Of a DNA stretch of 64,000 bases, positions 43,237 to 56,952 are shown in pieces. The notes beneath the pieces were generated by a model that saw only the letters and a program-made list of their open reading frames with translations, searched no databases and was not told the origin of the DNA. The DNA is from Siniperca chuatsi (Eukaryota; Chordata; Actinopteri; Centrarchiformes; Sinipercidae). The position numbers and the translations under genes are program-made. The DNA lies in assembly GCF_020085105.1 (NCBI RefSeq), contig NC_058064.1:12789001-12853000 (forward strand), given 5' to 3'. Positions within the stretch are counted from its first letter, which is position 1, and each line of letters opens with the position of its first letter.

Positions 43237-46200
43237 AGGGCTAGTTGTGAAGAGAGGTTGTCAGAGCAGCTGCCAGACAGACAGCGATAGCTCATTACTA
43301 TGCAACAACTTAATCAGCCTGCTGTCATCAGAGACACACAAACACACACACACACACACACTGACGTACAGATGCACTCAACATGCAAATTTTACACATG
43401 ACTGCATACATATTCGTACACAAACACACGTTCTTAATACACACTCAAGTGCAGTGTTGCTGCGCACACAAACATAAAGCAGATATGCTGTTGTCATAGG
43501 GTCTAGCTTATTGCAATTGAGCGTTGATTGTTGAGAGGACACTCCAGGGACTCTGTGTGTGCTTCTGTAAAAACAAGCGGCTTTGCCAAGAACCTGTCTG
43601 AATCCTCACGTCACCAAAAGCTGTGACAGCCTTTGTCTTCCCCATCTGGGCATTTTTTTGAGGAAACTGGCAAGGACACAAGGACCCAGAATATCCTCGC
43701 TACACCCCTGACACTCGGCGACAAATTTAGAAAACGTCCATGAGAAGGTCTTATTTAATGTTAATAACCCCACTGTCTTCTCAACTGCAGTGCTGCAGAA
43801 ATGTTGTTGTGGTAGTAGTAGTAGTAGTGTTGTCATGCTCTCGCAGAAGGCCATACACAAACGCATACTCACGCCACACGCAGGCTAATGCTGCAGCAAA
43901 ATGGCCACACAGGTGGTCGCAGCTGTTAACGACCGAACACAACAGACAAGTGGATATCTCAGCGAGCAAGCTGAAGGTGCTAAAGGGCAAACGACATGCA
44001 GAATATAAATGTAGGACGTGGCAAATTCCCTTGCTGGTTGCTAAACAAGCATGACTGAGCTATTACTGTGAAAGTAATGAATTAATGCTTGACACAGGCA
44101 TGGAGTGTCCCATAGCCTGAAGGTCACAGGTTTGACAGCCAGTGTGGACTGTCAAAGCTGAGGAAGTTAAATCAACTTATCACTTGTCATAGAGATTGAA
44201 AACACCAACTAACTGTATAAAATGTCACTTTTCCTGACAGGATCTGTGTCTTTTCAGCAAGCACTAGAAGTGATGGGTGCTAAAAAAAGGCCACATTTTA
44301 GGACATGGTAGAGAAATGTTTTAGGAGGAAGAGAGTTTGCATGTAGATAGCCATTGAGAGATAAAGATGAATTTTTTATGAAGGTGAGGTTTAGCAGGTC
44401 TTGCCGCCTAGATCCCTCTGATGTGGAGAGATGATCTACTGCAGGGACCCGAAGCTGGCAGCTGATTGAAAGCACGTTGTCGAGGCTGCGAGTTTGACTG
44501 AAGACAGGGATACATCAGCAGGATTGGACTCGCTTATCGGAGGAGGTGGAGTGAAATGGGAGTGAGAGACAGATTGACAAAGAGGAAACTGGCTGATGTT
44601 CCGCTAATTCTGTCAGCGGCTCGGAAACTTGTGTAGCTAGGAAGTCAAATTTGAAGAAAAACAAGTGGGACCTGCACACACAGAAATGGGTGTTTTAAAT
44701 ATTCTCATCTGTCAAACATTCTTGTCCTGGATTAAGATGGAAGATGAGGCACGTTTCAGAGTTAATGCTCCTGTCTAATGTTTGAAAATGTCATGTGAAG
44801 TGGTGCTGACAGACAGCTGTTAAACCCAAACTTAAACACCGCTCTTAGCCAAATACTACTGGGTGTAATAGAGCGGTGTGTGTGTGTATGTGTATGTGTA
44901 TGTGTGACCTTCTGTGGTGTCTTGCCTCCACCACCTGCATCTATTCACTGAGCTGAGCTCTGACAAGTCAGGCCCACCAGGGAAACACTCACTGTGTGCA
45001 TGCTCTGCGTTCAGGAGCTTGTTTAGCAGCATTATATTTCTACAGGTCAGGACAGTGAGCTCGATCATGTTCCTATTAGTTCTCTCTCCGCCTTTGGCTC
45101 TCTTGTTTGTGTTCACTTTCTCCCCACCTTTTATCTCTTCGTTCTCACAGCTATTTGTGTTTGCTCTCTGTCTGTCTCCCTCTCTCTGCGTCTCCTTCTC
45201 TCTCTCTCCAGGAGTTGAACTTAACCTAGGGCGTCTCTCGGTGACAGATTGACTGATGTGCAGGTTTTGTCAGCTCCACCTAAACAAGCACAAGCCGTTC
45301 TGTGCTGGCTGGGAAACTGTCAGCATTTGGCTGTTTAGATGTTGTTTTATCATCCTCCGCACAAGCTCGCCCTTGCAGTTCATGTGCAGTGCACACACGA
45401 AAAATTGGGCTGTAATTGTGCAGTTGGCTCAGTTGCAGTTGGTTTACCCTCATTAAAAAGTAGCTTTCAATATGACGTAGTACAAAGTATCTAGTGCAGG
45501 ATTCCAGCATTTTTGAGTTTATTTATACATACAAATAAAAATAAAAAACTCAAAGCAAGAACAGAGGCAAGGCAACTATGTATTAAAGCAAGTACAAATT
45601 AAACCAATACCCATAGGTAGAAGTGCAACTGTAATCTGACAATTATTTTATAATAATGAAAAATGTACCCAAGTCCAAGGTGACATCTTCAAATGTCTTG
45701 TTTTGTCTGACCAACAGTCCAAAACCCCAAAGATACTCTGTTTACAATGATATAAAACAGAGAAAAGCTGCAAATCTTTATTTTCTAGAATTTGGAGCCA
45801 GCAGATTTTGGGCATTTTACCAAAAGAAGACCATGATTAATCACACGTAAACAAGATAAGTGAAATAAAATGTTATCCAAAAGGAGTGCAGTGGAAAAAA
45901 AACATCTGATGCAGATATTGGTAATGAAATTGTTGCCATTTCGAAGCTTTTGTATGAACTTTATGAATCCAGCCGGCGATTGGTTGCAGTAGATATCTAT
46001 TATAAACATGAAATACTGATCAGCTCGCAGGAGCAACCTGATTATGTGAAACAGAAACTGTGAGCCATGGCAGAGAGTTGCATAGAGTAAGTTCATCTTC
46101 AGAGTGGATGGTAGATTCTAAATCTGGGATCAAAATGCAATACAGAACTTCTAATGCAAAAAGGAAAGAATTAATTATCTCTCTTTTCTATCTGATTATT

Positions 46201-47021
46201 CTCTCAAAATAGCTGCATTGCTAAAAATGTGTGCGACCGCCACAGAATAGTAATATACAAAACAGTATGTACATATATTAAAATGCTGCCTGAAGAAAAA
46301 TGGATCCATTTGAAATGCACAGAGTAAAGTGTGAATTAGCTGTTCTTCCATATTGTTCCGCTGCTACACACATTTATACTTACAAGACTTGAGTACTTTA
46401 ATACAGCGTTTCCTTTTGGCAATAAAATCAGTTACTCTATCCTTACATCTCTATTAGGTGTATTATTAGCTTCTTGGTAAGGTTTGCCCTCCTCCACACC
46501 TTTTTTTAATTAATTAATTAATTATTTTTTTTACAGATTTTACAGGGTCAGGAATCAAACAAATCCTTTTAAATCAGAAACTAATCTCATTCTTTAGCTG
46601 GCAACGTGTGGTTGAAAGCTGATTTACCAGACAACGCCATTTGGCTGCTGTGCTAATGTTAGTGTTATCTGATCACACAAAACGTGCAACTAGCAGAGAG
46701 CAACACATTTGACTCTCACCTTACAGTCTTTTTATTCACCTTAAGCGTTATTAATCAAAGTGCCGTGCAAATTGCATATATAAACAGGTTTCATGCGTGT
46801 AAAACACAATGTTTGATCATGCCATCTAAATTACATCCTCTTATAAGTCACACAGTCGGCTCAGTCGTGTGGGTTACTGGTTTTAGCGCTCACACAGCAT
46901 ACAAACACTGAGTGTACACCAGGGACAATGAAGCTGGCTGTTATCACGTCACTGTGGCTCAAGATTATGGCTACGTGATAAGCCTGTAATTACTGCGGTG
47001 ACACTGATGCATGGCATACTG

Positions 47022-47078
<57 letters not shown>

Positions 47079-47349
47079 CGTGTGTGTGTGTGTGTGTGTG
47101 TGCGCGCGCACTCTCTCACACAGGCCTGTGTGAGAGAGGAGAATGTGGTATAATGTGGCTAGCGGGCTGTAGAAGGTGTCATAAACCACAGGACGTGGAG
47201 AGCCATCTGTCACTCTCTCGCTCTCTCCACACACACACACACACACACGCACACACACATGGTGGTAGCATGTACAGGCAGGGAGAGACATTAATCATTG
47301 GGTTGGAGGAGCTCCCAGGAGCAGCCTACAACCCGCTGATAGAAAACCT

Positions 47350-47408
<59 letters not shown>

Positions 47409-49380
47409 CTACACCTAGATTGAGAGAGTGTTCAACAGGGCATAAAATGAGCTATTTCACAATGATCTTACAATCATCACAGAACAGTGAGGTGAGATTT
47501 GTTTATAGCAGTGCACTCCAGCTCTTATTTTCAGTCCATCAGCTGTCCTGTGGGCTGTTTGCTCATCACACAATGTACTCGACAAATGTCAGCAAGCAGT
47601 CCAAACATCTGCAGAATTCTGTACTGCTGTCTTTTAGATGTAACGCATTACCAGTTCTACAGGTTTAAAGAGCAAATGCCTGGTATAATGGCCAGAGGTG
47701 CCCTGCCAGGACTAGAGACATCTTTTCGAGCTTTGAAAATATTTCAAAACAAAAGACATAGTCCAAAACTAAAGCCACAGACTTTCAAAGCAAGACACTT
47801 GTGTTTTAGAAAAATACTGCATCTACATCAGTGCACCTCATTTGTATGGCCCTTTCTGTCCTAGCACCTACCTCCTGAGGTAGCCTCTGCAGTGGAGATT
47901 ACAGCAACAGTGTTTGGTTTTATTAGGGTCTGTCCACCCAAAAACATAATAAAATGTAGAATATTTTTCACATTGAAAGGCCACAGAACCAATCGTCGCT
48001 GTCTAGTAAAAAACATGTATCTCCAAATTTGGTGATTTTGAATTTCCCAGATAAACTGAAAGTGTTGCTTTTAGGGGTTGATAAAATTCTCACATTTTAG
48101 GCTAAATAACCCACTTAAAACCCCATTGGATAATCTGGAAAATAAATTGCCACAAAGCTAAAAACAGGCCGTTTTTTATGAACTCATGAAAAGTCGACAT
48201 TTTGGAGATACATCGTTTTCACAGGACATTGAATCAGTCGTATGTTGCCCATTCTACTGGGGTCAAAACTAATCACACCAAACCGCCTGGTTGCCTCAAT
48301 GGAGTGTTTGAATTTTAAAAGGCAAGATGTTTAAAGTTACTGAAAAGTCTTTTAATTCCCATTGTCTGTGGGAGACCACTCATAATCGCTGTTTTTCTAA
48401 GTCATCTTTTCCTAAAGGTTATTATGATTTGTCTATAAACAGATTCTGGCTCATACACACTACCACACCATCTGTGTCAACTGCTGAGTCTCTGTGAGCT
48501 GTGGTGTTGATGACCCGTTTGTCCTCTGTGATAGAAACTTGACAGTCTGGCCAAACCATCCTGAGTCATAATTTGACCACCTACTGAATTTGTTATGGAC
48601 AAACATTGATCAGATTGTGACCAAATCAGGCGCAGAGGGATATTTTCTGGTAGTGTCGGTTCTTCGACTGCTTTCTTCTTCTTTTTTTTGAGCACAGGCC
48701 ATAGGTTGAGGAGTGTGAGGTCAGTGGGTGCATCAGAAGGAGGGAAGAGAGAGATAGCAATAGATGGTGTGTAGATGTGTGTGTGTGGTTATGACATATT
48801 TGCGAAGGGGTCAGCCAGAGTTCCCCTGTCAGTGAAATGTGTGAGGGATCAGTGGCAGCATTTTTACTCTCCAGCCCCTGCCGTCAGCAGGACAGGACGA
48901 GTTTGTCTTTAGTTTGCGGTTAAAAACAAAAGCTGTAAAAGATTGTGAGCTGGAGAGGTTGAAAGTGAAAATTATGCTTATTGTGTTTGTTTCATCTAAA
49001 GCAAGAGAGAAGATGGTGTGAGTGTTTTGCACTTATGCTTTGGAAATTTAAGAATGATCTTATCGAGCTAATAAAACATGAGCACAAGTGAACGGGAAGA
49101 AAATGGCTATCTACATTCTGTGAATTAAAAGCTAAGAAATAAAGAGATTGCTATTAATATCCATAATTTTCTTTAACCTCTCCTTTTGCAGTGAAATAGA
49201 ATTCGGTGTGTTTAAGCCCTCTTTGTAACGTCCTAATTTCCCAGTGTGGGATTAGCTGCTGTAGAATAGATGGCATGAGTGGAGCTAATATTGTTTGGAA
49301 CAACAGTTCCAACGCGGTATTAATGTCAGAAAGAATAGGCTGTTACATTAGGCACACACAAATTCCTGTTGAAATCAATA

Positions 49381-49421
<41 letters not shown>

Positions 49422-51007
49422 AGCTTCCAGATGGAGGCCAGTAGCGATGGCCTAAGTGCTAAGATAATAACCATCTGATTGGGTTAACAGCGGCAGCTCT
49501 GTTTAGGCCTGCCTCACCGTAATATTAGGTTGTCTGTCTCCTCTTTCACCTCCAGGTTATTGAACTGGCTCTATTAGTGAAAATCTACTCCATTGTAGTG
49601 CATGAAGAAGATAGGATGTACAAAATATGTTTATACTTGGCCCCAATTGCTCTCAGGCACAGCCAGTCTTTTAGTTTTAAATTGAAAAGATCATAATTAG
49701 CCTCAGGTGAAATTTTTTCATGATCGCACATCAAGCAAAACATACTAATTAGATAGCAGTAATTCATCTGTTCATTACATACAATAAATCACACAGAAAG
49801 CACATAATGACATCCTGAACAGAAATCATTAAAGAAAGATAAAACAAAGGATGTTCCGAAGGAGGCAGCCAGTTGTCTTGTTTTTATTTTTGGAAGCTGG
49901 TAACATTTGGCCCGAGGGCGGGATGGTCGACTCTGTTGTGACAATCGCTGTTTTGTGTGTGAGGTTCAGTAAATTCAGAAGGCCAGGCATTTCTTCATTG
50001 CATCGGGGTAAAGGATGTCAAGGAGAGCAGCAAATTACTTGAGCTGGGAACCGAGGACTTTGAGAGGCCTCTGCTTTTATTTAAAAGGTGTCAGCAGTTC
50101 TGCAGTGTTGCGCTGACAAGACAGACATATTGGAGGATCTCTACATCTCCTCCCCATCAGACAGTTATGTAGGCCAAGAGACCCATTTGCATTTCACTCT
50201 AGCCTTGCTAGCATCACTGCATGTTCTGTGAAGGCAATGATAACTCTGGAAAAAAAACTGACTCTGGGAGAGACTCTTTGAAGCTGGGCCCCAATTTAGG
50301 TCATCCGAGAACTGTTAAACAACAGCTTTGCCCTTAGAACAAGACAGCAGACCAGCAGGCCTGGCTTATATATTTCCTCTTAGAAAATGAGGTAGAAGCC
50401 TCTAAATTAAGCTAAATAGGCCACCAGGGCTCTTTCTGGCGAAAATGTGGCGCATTACACAGCAACACTTGGCCAGGTGCTCAGACTAATTTTGTGGATG
50501 GATTTTTAGCAAGTCCGGTACATTTTGTACACTCTGTACTTGGACTGTGTTACACCCTCATAATTACATTAGGCAAGTGCAGAAGGACATTTTTCATGAT
50601 GCACCTGGAAGCCAATGTTTTGTAATTGCAATACGTTTCGAAGGGTTCATACACAGGTTAGGACACTTGAGTGAAGCTGTTGTACAGTGTTACAGTATCA
50701 AAGCAATGCTTAGCTTAAATTCTAAGATACATGATTTAGATTTTATGAGCAGTAGTTTAAAGTTTACATTTCAAAAGGGAAGGTGATGTTGCAGTTTTGG
50801 CATATAACCAGCCACTGTTCATAGGTCCTGATCTATTGTTAAAATCATAAAAAGCTGGTAAAACAGTGAAACTGGCTGATGTATTATGAAATTAGTTTTC
50901 AGTGTTAATGTTTAGCTATAATTGTAAATACAGCTGCTCAACAGGGCTCAGAAAACACACTGCTCTTGTGCTGTTCTCATCATGCCCTCATGCTTCATCT
51001 GCTCACT

Positions 51008-51048
<41 letters not shown>

Positions 51049-53287
51049 GTTTGTGCAGCCATTTGCATGTGCCTAAATTCGCCTTAGTGCATGCGTTGTC
51101 TTGTTGATCGCATTTGTTTATAAAGCATGCATGCATTTTCAGGTGCACCCATTTTTGATTTGTAGGCCTACACCACTTTGGCTTTTGGTGCAGTATCTGC
51201 ATGCTGGGATGTGCATTAGTGCACTCGTACATACATACAACTGTGTCTTTGTGCGAATGTGCTTCTGTGTGCGTGTGCAAAATCAGGCAGTAGATGTGTA
51301 GGCTCCCTCAACAGATGGCCTTTTCAACACACTCGCCTCTCGGCTAGGGCTCTTGCCAGCCCCAAAACATACACACACACACACACACTCCTGCACAGAA
51401 ACAAGATCGCAGCCTTCATGCATGCAAACTGTTGCCAGACCAATTGCATAATGTATCATTTTTGAGACAGCAGACACTCGCAGAAGATGGAAATGTGACT
51501 GGAAAGAGGAACATTTAGCTAACCATGTTCCATGAGTTGTATTTGACATGAGATTTGCCTTTTAGCATTTTGTGGAGACTGTGTATGAAGGTGCATCATC
51601 CTCACTTATCAGGCAGTCATTGCTATCATCATCTATCAGTGAACTTTCTCTGTCATCAATAACCAACCAGGGACCATGACTTTTGATGCCTGAAACAAGC
51701 CAAGGCAGCAAAAACATCACTGTGTGTTTTGTACATAATCTATAATCAAAATCTTAAAGAATCATCATTGCAAGGATAATTATACTCCGACAGAAGCCAC
51801 TAACGCAACTGACGAGGGAGCATGCCCCTGATGCTGCAGTAGCAACTACTGGTTGTTTAAAGAAGCGGCAGGTGACAGGATTTATGCTGTGACACAAAGA
51901 CTGCAGTGCAGGAGAACTGGACGGTCCACATTTGGGAGGAAAGGGGAAAGACATCTCGGGTGTGACCTTTTTTAATAAAAATATGACACACTGTAGTTGA
52001 GATCAGAACTGATGTCACTTTTCTTCTTTACACACTGCATCACACCACTCAGTTTCATGGATTTCTCTGAGAGTTAGCTTCAAGTAGAACTGTACTGAGA
52101 CCATCTGAATTAAGTGTATTTGGCACACTTATAATCCCTATCACATCTTTGTGTTCACCAAAACAGATCTCAGCTCGTCAGTGTCCCTCAGAGCGCTAAA
52201 ACAAGCCTGTGCAGGTATCCATATCTCACAGATGGCTGAATCCTGGGTTTTATTCTGAACGCACTCTCAGTGTGATTCCTCTTGCTGCCAGTGTTAAGAA
52301 CACTTCACCAGCACCATCCTAACTAGCACTGGCGGTGATTATTGGCTCTTGATTATGGTGGTATGCTAGCATGAAGCCATGTGTTCACCCCACACACACT
52401 GTCTCTCCCTTTCTCTCTCTCTTTACCCCCCCCCTCGAATCAGGAAACCTCGTCCCGTCTCCCAGCTCGTCTCGCAGCAGCAGGTAACCCAGCAGTTTGT
52501 GTTGCCCTCGCAGCCCAAAAAGGAGAAGAAGGAGAGAGTAGAGAGGGAGAAGAGCGACAGAGAGCCGGCGCTCAAGAAGAACAGTCACAAAAAGATGAGG
52601 TAAACAAGCTGACACGAGGTGGGGGGATCAACAGGAATCAGACATTACAGGGATGCATGAATAAACACCAGAAACTATAGATGGTGTTTATGTTGCCACC
52701 TGACGTTAGGTTGATGTGTTGTCATATTTCATAAAGCACTTCAAAAGATAGAAGTGAGGAGGGTGGGAAACACCAGAAATACATTTCAAAGCAGTTCCTG
52801 AAAGATGCTCTTTGGAGTTTTCAGTGACATTGTAGCAAAAAGATCAAGGGGCTTTTCACTCTTTGGTAAATCAAATCCAAAGATAATGTTTTGCACTTGT
52901 TTGAAGGGAAGTGCAAGGGCTGATTAATACAAAACCTCATGCAGGATTTTAAACAGACAATAGTCTTAAGATACTTTCTCAGCTCTCTTTTTGTGTTTTC
53001 TCACCTTCCCCAAACATTTCCGCTCACTCACCAGGCCCAGATTAAAAAACATTGACCGGAGCAGCGCACAGCACCTGGAGGTGACGGTTGGGGACCTGAC
53101 AGTCATCATAACGGACTTTAAGGAGAAGGCCAAGCCCTCGTCCACCTCGGCTACATCGTCCAGCGCCGCATCCACGGCCGACCACCACAGCCAGAACGGC
53201 TCCAGCTCGGAGAACACAGAGAAGGGGCTTTCCCGCTCCTCCTCACCACGAGGAGAGGGGAGCTCAGTCAATGGAGAGTCCCACTGA
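41774..53287 (+). CDS. yaf2: YY1-associated factor 2, variant PRC1 subunit (4 exons)
   Basis: Coding exons are 41774-41799, 42180-42305, 52444-52599 and 53035-53287, with phases adding to 186 residues (human about 180). A RanBP2-type C4 zinc finger is at residues 22-45 (FWDCSVC...C39-M-M-C42; Cys 25, 28, 39, 42). A Lys/Glu-rich linker follows (about 65-100). Then comes the conserved beta-hairpin '[19 protein letters not shown]' (116-134), by which RYBP/YAF2 bind RING1B. A Ser-rich tail ends [16 protein letters not shown]. The start MGDKRSPTR and the tail identify YAF2 rather than RYBP. It belongs to non-canonical PRC1 complexes and binds YY1; it acts in the nucleus on H2A ubiquitination. Intron 42306-52443 is 10.1 kb. 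gxylt1 follows in the same direction. Confidence 0.95.
43195..43234. repeat. (GT)n microsatellite
   Basis: About 20 GT units in the long yaf2 intron. A (CA)n run follows 100 bases later in inverted sense. Confidence 0.95.
43333..43361. repeat. (CA)n microsatellite
   Basis: An interrupted CA run (one AAA interruption) of about 14 units in the long yaf2 intron. Confidence 0.9.
45636..45850 (-). repeat. MITE relic, same family as the 4595 copy
   Basis: It contains 'tcttgttttgtctgaccaac' near 45696, 'aagatactctgtttacaatg' near 45730 and 'gagaaaagctgcaaatcttt' near 45760. These are complements of internal phrases seen in the 4595-4870 copy. Ends are eroded. Confidence 0.5.
47025..47109. repeat. 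long (GT)n microsatellite with GC interruptions
   Basis: About 85 bases of GT, interrupted by GCGTGCG and ending GCGCGCGC. This alternating purine-pyrimidine run is prone to Z-DNA. Confidence 0.95.
47229..47260. repeat. (CA)n microsatellite
   Basis: About 15 CA units with one CG interruption, between the 47025 GT run and the 47350 CA run. Confidence 0.9.
47350..47404. repeat. long (CA)n microsatellite
   Basis: About 27 perfect AC units. It lies 240 bases after the long GT run and is complementary to it, so the two could pair as an inverted repeat. Confidence 0.95.
49382..49419. repeat. (CA)n microsatellite
   Basis: About 19 perfect AC units in the long yaf2 intron. Confidence 0.95.
51009..51047. 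repeat. (GT)n microsatellite
   Basis: About 19 perfect GT units in the long yaf2 intron. A smaller (AC)9 run occurs at about 51370-51388. Confidence 0.95.
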
Positions 53288-56200
53288 GTCACCCCCTCAA
53301 AACCTCCCCTGGCCCCCACCCACATCTCATCTGCAAGTCCACGGGTCGCTGGTGCAGCGTCCTGCCTCTATTTTAGAGCTGCACAATACTGACAAAAAAA
53401 CTGTTTTTTGCTTTCTTTCTTTTGGATATTTCAAATTTCAATAGGATTTGTTTGCCCATTTACCAGAGAACAAGTTGCCAACACATCAGATTTGGCAAGT
53501 TTCAATCAGTTTAAAGATTCTCCACAGCACTGGAATTCTGCATTTAGAAAGCAATATGAAACACCTTTTGCGCCATCTTTGAAGTTTTTAGTGATCAACA
53601 TTTTCACTTGGACATTTGGTGTAACCGGAGGGATCCCACACGTTGTCCAAAGCTCGCTACTAGAATATTTACTGAGACAGTTTCATTCTGACGAGGAACT
53701 TCTTCAGTTTGGACAAGCTGTATGGTCCTTTGCGGTTTCCCTTGATATCATCTTCAGTGGCTGGCAGAGTGACCTTTTTTTCCCCCATGTGGAATTTTTA
53801 ACCTCTGTCTGGAATCATTACCTACTTGTTATAAACCTGAACCATCTACTACACACTCTCAGTGTCCCTACACTGAACCTTCAACCTCACAGCGAACCTT
53901 CGCTCCTGATCTTGATACTCCAAGCTTTTACTTCTGGACTGCCTCTGCTGTAGAGTGACTTTTTTGACACAGCATAGCAGCTGTACTCCTACTGGCACCA
54001 TTTGTGTGTTGCGTAATGTTTGGAGCAGGTTTGTTTAGTTCAGGTAATGCTTGTCATGGCCGTGTAAAGGCACCGGGCAGGTTTTGATAAAAGTCCTCTT
54101 TTAAAGGTTGCAGGAAGGTATAGTATACATTTAAAGGATAATACCGGTGTTTTTTGTTTTAGGTTTGTGCCAATAATCGACTCTACCCCTGTTTTTACAT
54201 TATTCCCAGTTTGCCTGCATACAGTCAGCCAAGTTAGAGATACAATCAGGGTTTTGTTTTTCTATCTAGCCATTCATTTTGTACAGTATATAAACAACAA
54301 CCACAAACATGCATTAAGTGATATTTTTGATATAAACATAGAATCTAATGAATTTGAGTAATGTGAAAAGCTGAACAGAATCACCAACTCTCCAGCTATA
54401 TGCAGCTTTTAGCTCATTGTTATGACTCTCACATACACCAACCACCAACCATCCATGTCCAGCAAACCAGTTCAGACAAGCTGTTGTTACACTACCTGGC
54501 TAGCATGCAATGGCAGAAGATTGAAGTTAGCTATTAGCTGGTAAAGAAAGTTTTAAACAGCTGCTAGTTAACTAGCTACTAGCCAAGTACAGTCCAAACC
54601 AGAGCTGAAAGTTTGATAAATATTGGGCTAAACACTAATCCAAATGGATGCTTATGTTGGTATATGTCTGCTAGATATGCAAGTAGGCAATACATTGCTA
54701 ACATATTAGCCATAACAGCTAAAATCTGTCTCTCAGGGCTTTGTTTCTTTGAGTTGAGTTTGCAGTCTTCCTGTACCCTCATGCTATCAAAACAATCACT
54801 TAATGCAGCTTTAAGAATTATCCAAGCTTTGTAATTCATTACAGTAGGCGTGAACTTTGGTAATACTTTATCCGTCACATTGTCAATACATGATGTAGAC
54901 AAAATGTGTTACCAGTCACTGACATCCTTTTTATGATAATGTTGCACCATCAACGCAAATACGGTAACAATTCTTCAAAAACGTGTTGCCTTACAAATGC
55001 ACATCATCATATTTCTGCTTTTATTTTGCGTGCTTTTATTTTCTTGAACAAGAGCTAATTTCAAGCCAGGTTTATGACAGTCAAGTTTGTTACAGAGATA
55101 GTCGATTGCACAATGACTGAGGAACTGCCAACTAAATGTAGAAGGTAGTTAAGGGGCTGTAGCTGTAAACGGCACCGGTATTCTCCTTTTAATCTCTGCT
55201 GCACAAACAGGGCTGCACCTGCTCAGTGTCACAGTGGAAAACCAGAGGGTGCTTATACTGTTCTGCCCCCGCAGTGGACCCGGTCTGGATACAGCATGGT
55301 GCTTGTACAACAGAAAAAGAGCTTTGACTTCTGGACATGCACATTTAGCAGCTGTATAGGTGGTGTGATGGACTTCAGAAACTGTTTAAATTCCTCCATT
55401 TTGATGTAGCAAAGTGGGGGAGCTTTAGAATCTACTAAACTCCCAGCAGAACAACGATAGATCAACCTAACTACACAATAACTTATAAAACCTGTAGAAT
55501 ACTACGCAGATAAAATGGATATTTCTAAAATATTGTACTACAATGTTTTGATGTGGTTGTATTATCCATCATACCAGTGTTATTGTCGAGATCTTTACTT
55601 TAACATTTTAGCACAGATCCTGAGAACTGTCATGGCATGATAATATTATGGTCTCAGTATATTGTGGGACAGGCTATGTCTCTTAGTATGTTAGCATCGT
55701 TTAATGTGTCAGAGACGTATTCTTATAGGTTCACTGCACTAGCTGGGACTAGGTGTGTGGACTCGTGAGAACTGTTCGGAAAGACATTTGTTATTTGGTT
55801 GTGGCAAAAATGGAAAGACACTTAAAAATATGTTAGTGTCACTTGTTGATATTGTTTTGTTTTGCTTTGCCATGCTCAGTTGTTTTCAAATGTGTGAACT
55901 TGTTTATTACATGTCTGAATAAGAAAATAACAAAATTCCAACAAAAAAAAGTCTTTTTCATGCACACAATTTTACGTTTTGTCATTAGTCACTTTCTCAT
56001 CTATGCCGGTTTCATACTAATATGGCCTTTTTCTAAGCAGAGTATTTTTTGTTGTTGTTTTTAGCGCCACCTGGTGAACGAATTAATAACTGCTGCTTAT
56101 CTTCAACACAGTACATACAGGTTCAGACTAGTTTACAGATTGGGCCCCTAATGCCAAACTGTGCACATCCCCAACCATGTAATAGTTGAGTTTTAATGAG

Positions 56201-56913
56201 TAGTTATAAGCATAAGGTATGGTTTACACACTAATTAATTAACCACTACATCAGCCAATAACCTAATTTTCCCACACTAAATGAAAATGCAGCTGACGTT
56301 CAGGTCTGTTGTCTAGTGGAGCCACCTCAATAAAAAACACTAGTCACTTAAAGCCATGAATGGGTCTTTTCAGAGGTGAAATCAATTGAAGGTTGCTGCA
56401 GACGGAGCCTGAGGGGGGAGGGAGGGGGAGGAATCAACTTTGCTTATAGCTCCCACCCTTCCCCCATGTAGGGTCCCGACCTCCTGCTTCTGTTGCATGA
56501 TGTGCATCAAGTGAAACGGATTGAATAGAGACAAATTCCGGAAGTTTGTTATCGCCTTCAAAGTAAAAGTCCAAAATGTATGCCTAAAGATATGAAAAGG
56601 GACAGTAAGTGAACAGAAGCTAATTTAGACCACACTAAGTATCGGACGTTTTTATGAAAAGTATTACAATATACAATGAAAATCACAAGTATATAATTTG
56701 TATTATGGTACATTCCTAAGCCTCCCATCTTTCAAATAAGTTTGTCAAATGTCAAAATCGTTGAATCTGTAGGAGGTGAGCTAAAGAAAATGGTCAGAGC
56801 AAATAGTTTCTCCTTCCCTCACATTATAGTCTTCAAGTACAAGAGTGATACAGCACATGAGATATCTGAGCCATGCTTTCAAGCATTACCATAGGTATGG
56901 ACCATAGACTGTT

Positions 56914-56952
<39 letters not shown>

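Larger units (their letters stand above)
42306..52443 (+). other. yaf2: long yaf2 intron rich in microsatellites
   Basis: No exon was recognised in these 10.1 kb. At least seven CA/GT arrays and one MITE relic lie here. Many of the open frames are translations of CA/GT repeats (poly-TH and poly-VC). Confidence 0.8.

Noticed and set aside
43124..43477. open frames around 43.1-43.5 kb on both strands
   Set aside because: They are translations of the GT/CA arrays and have no coding features.
47030..47668. 212-codon open frame on the plus strand
   Set aside because: It is poly-Cys-Val and poly-Thr-His from GT and CA microsatellites inside a yaf2 intron.
52966..53325. 119-codon minus-strand frame
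   Set aside because: Antisense of the last yaf2 exon, which has an excellent family match on the other strand.
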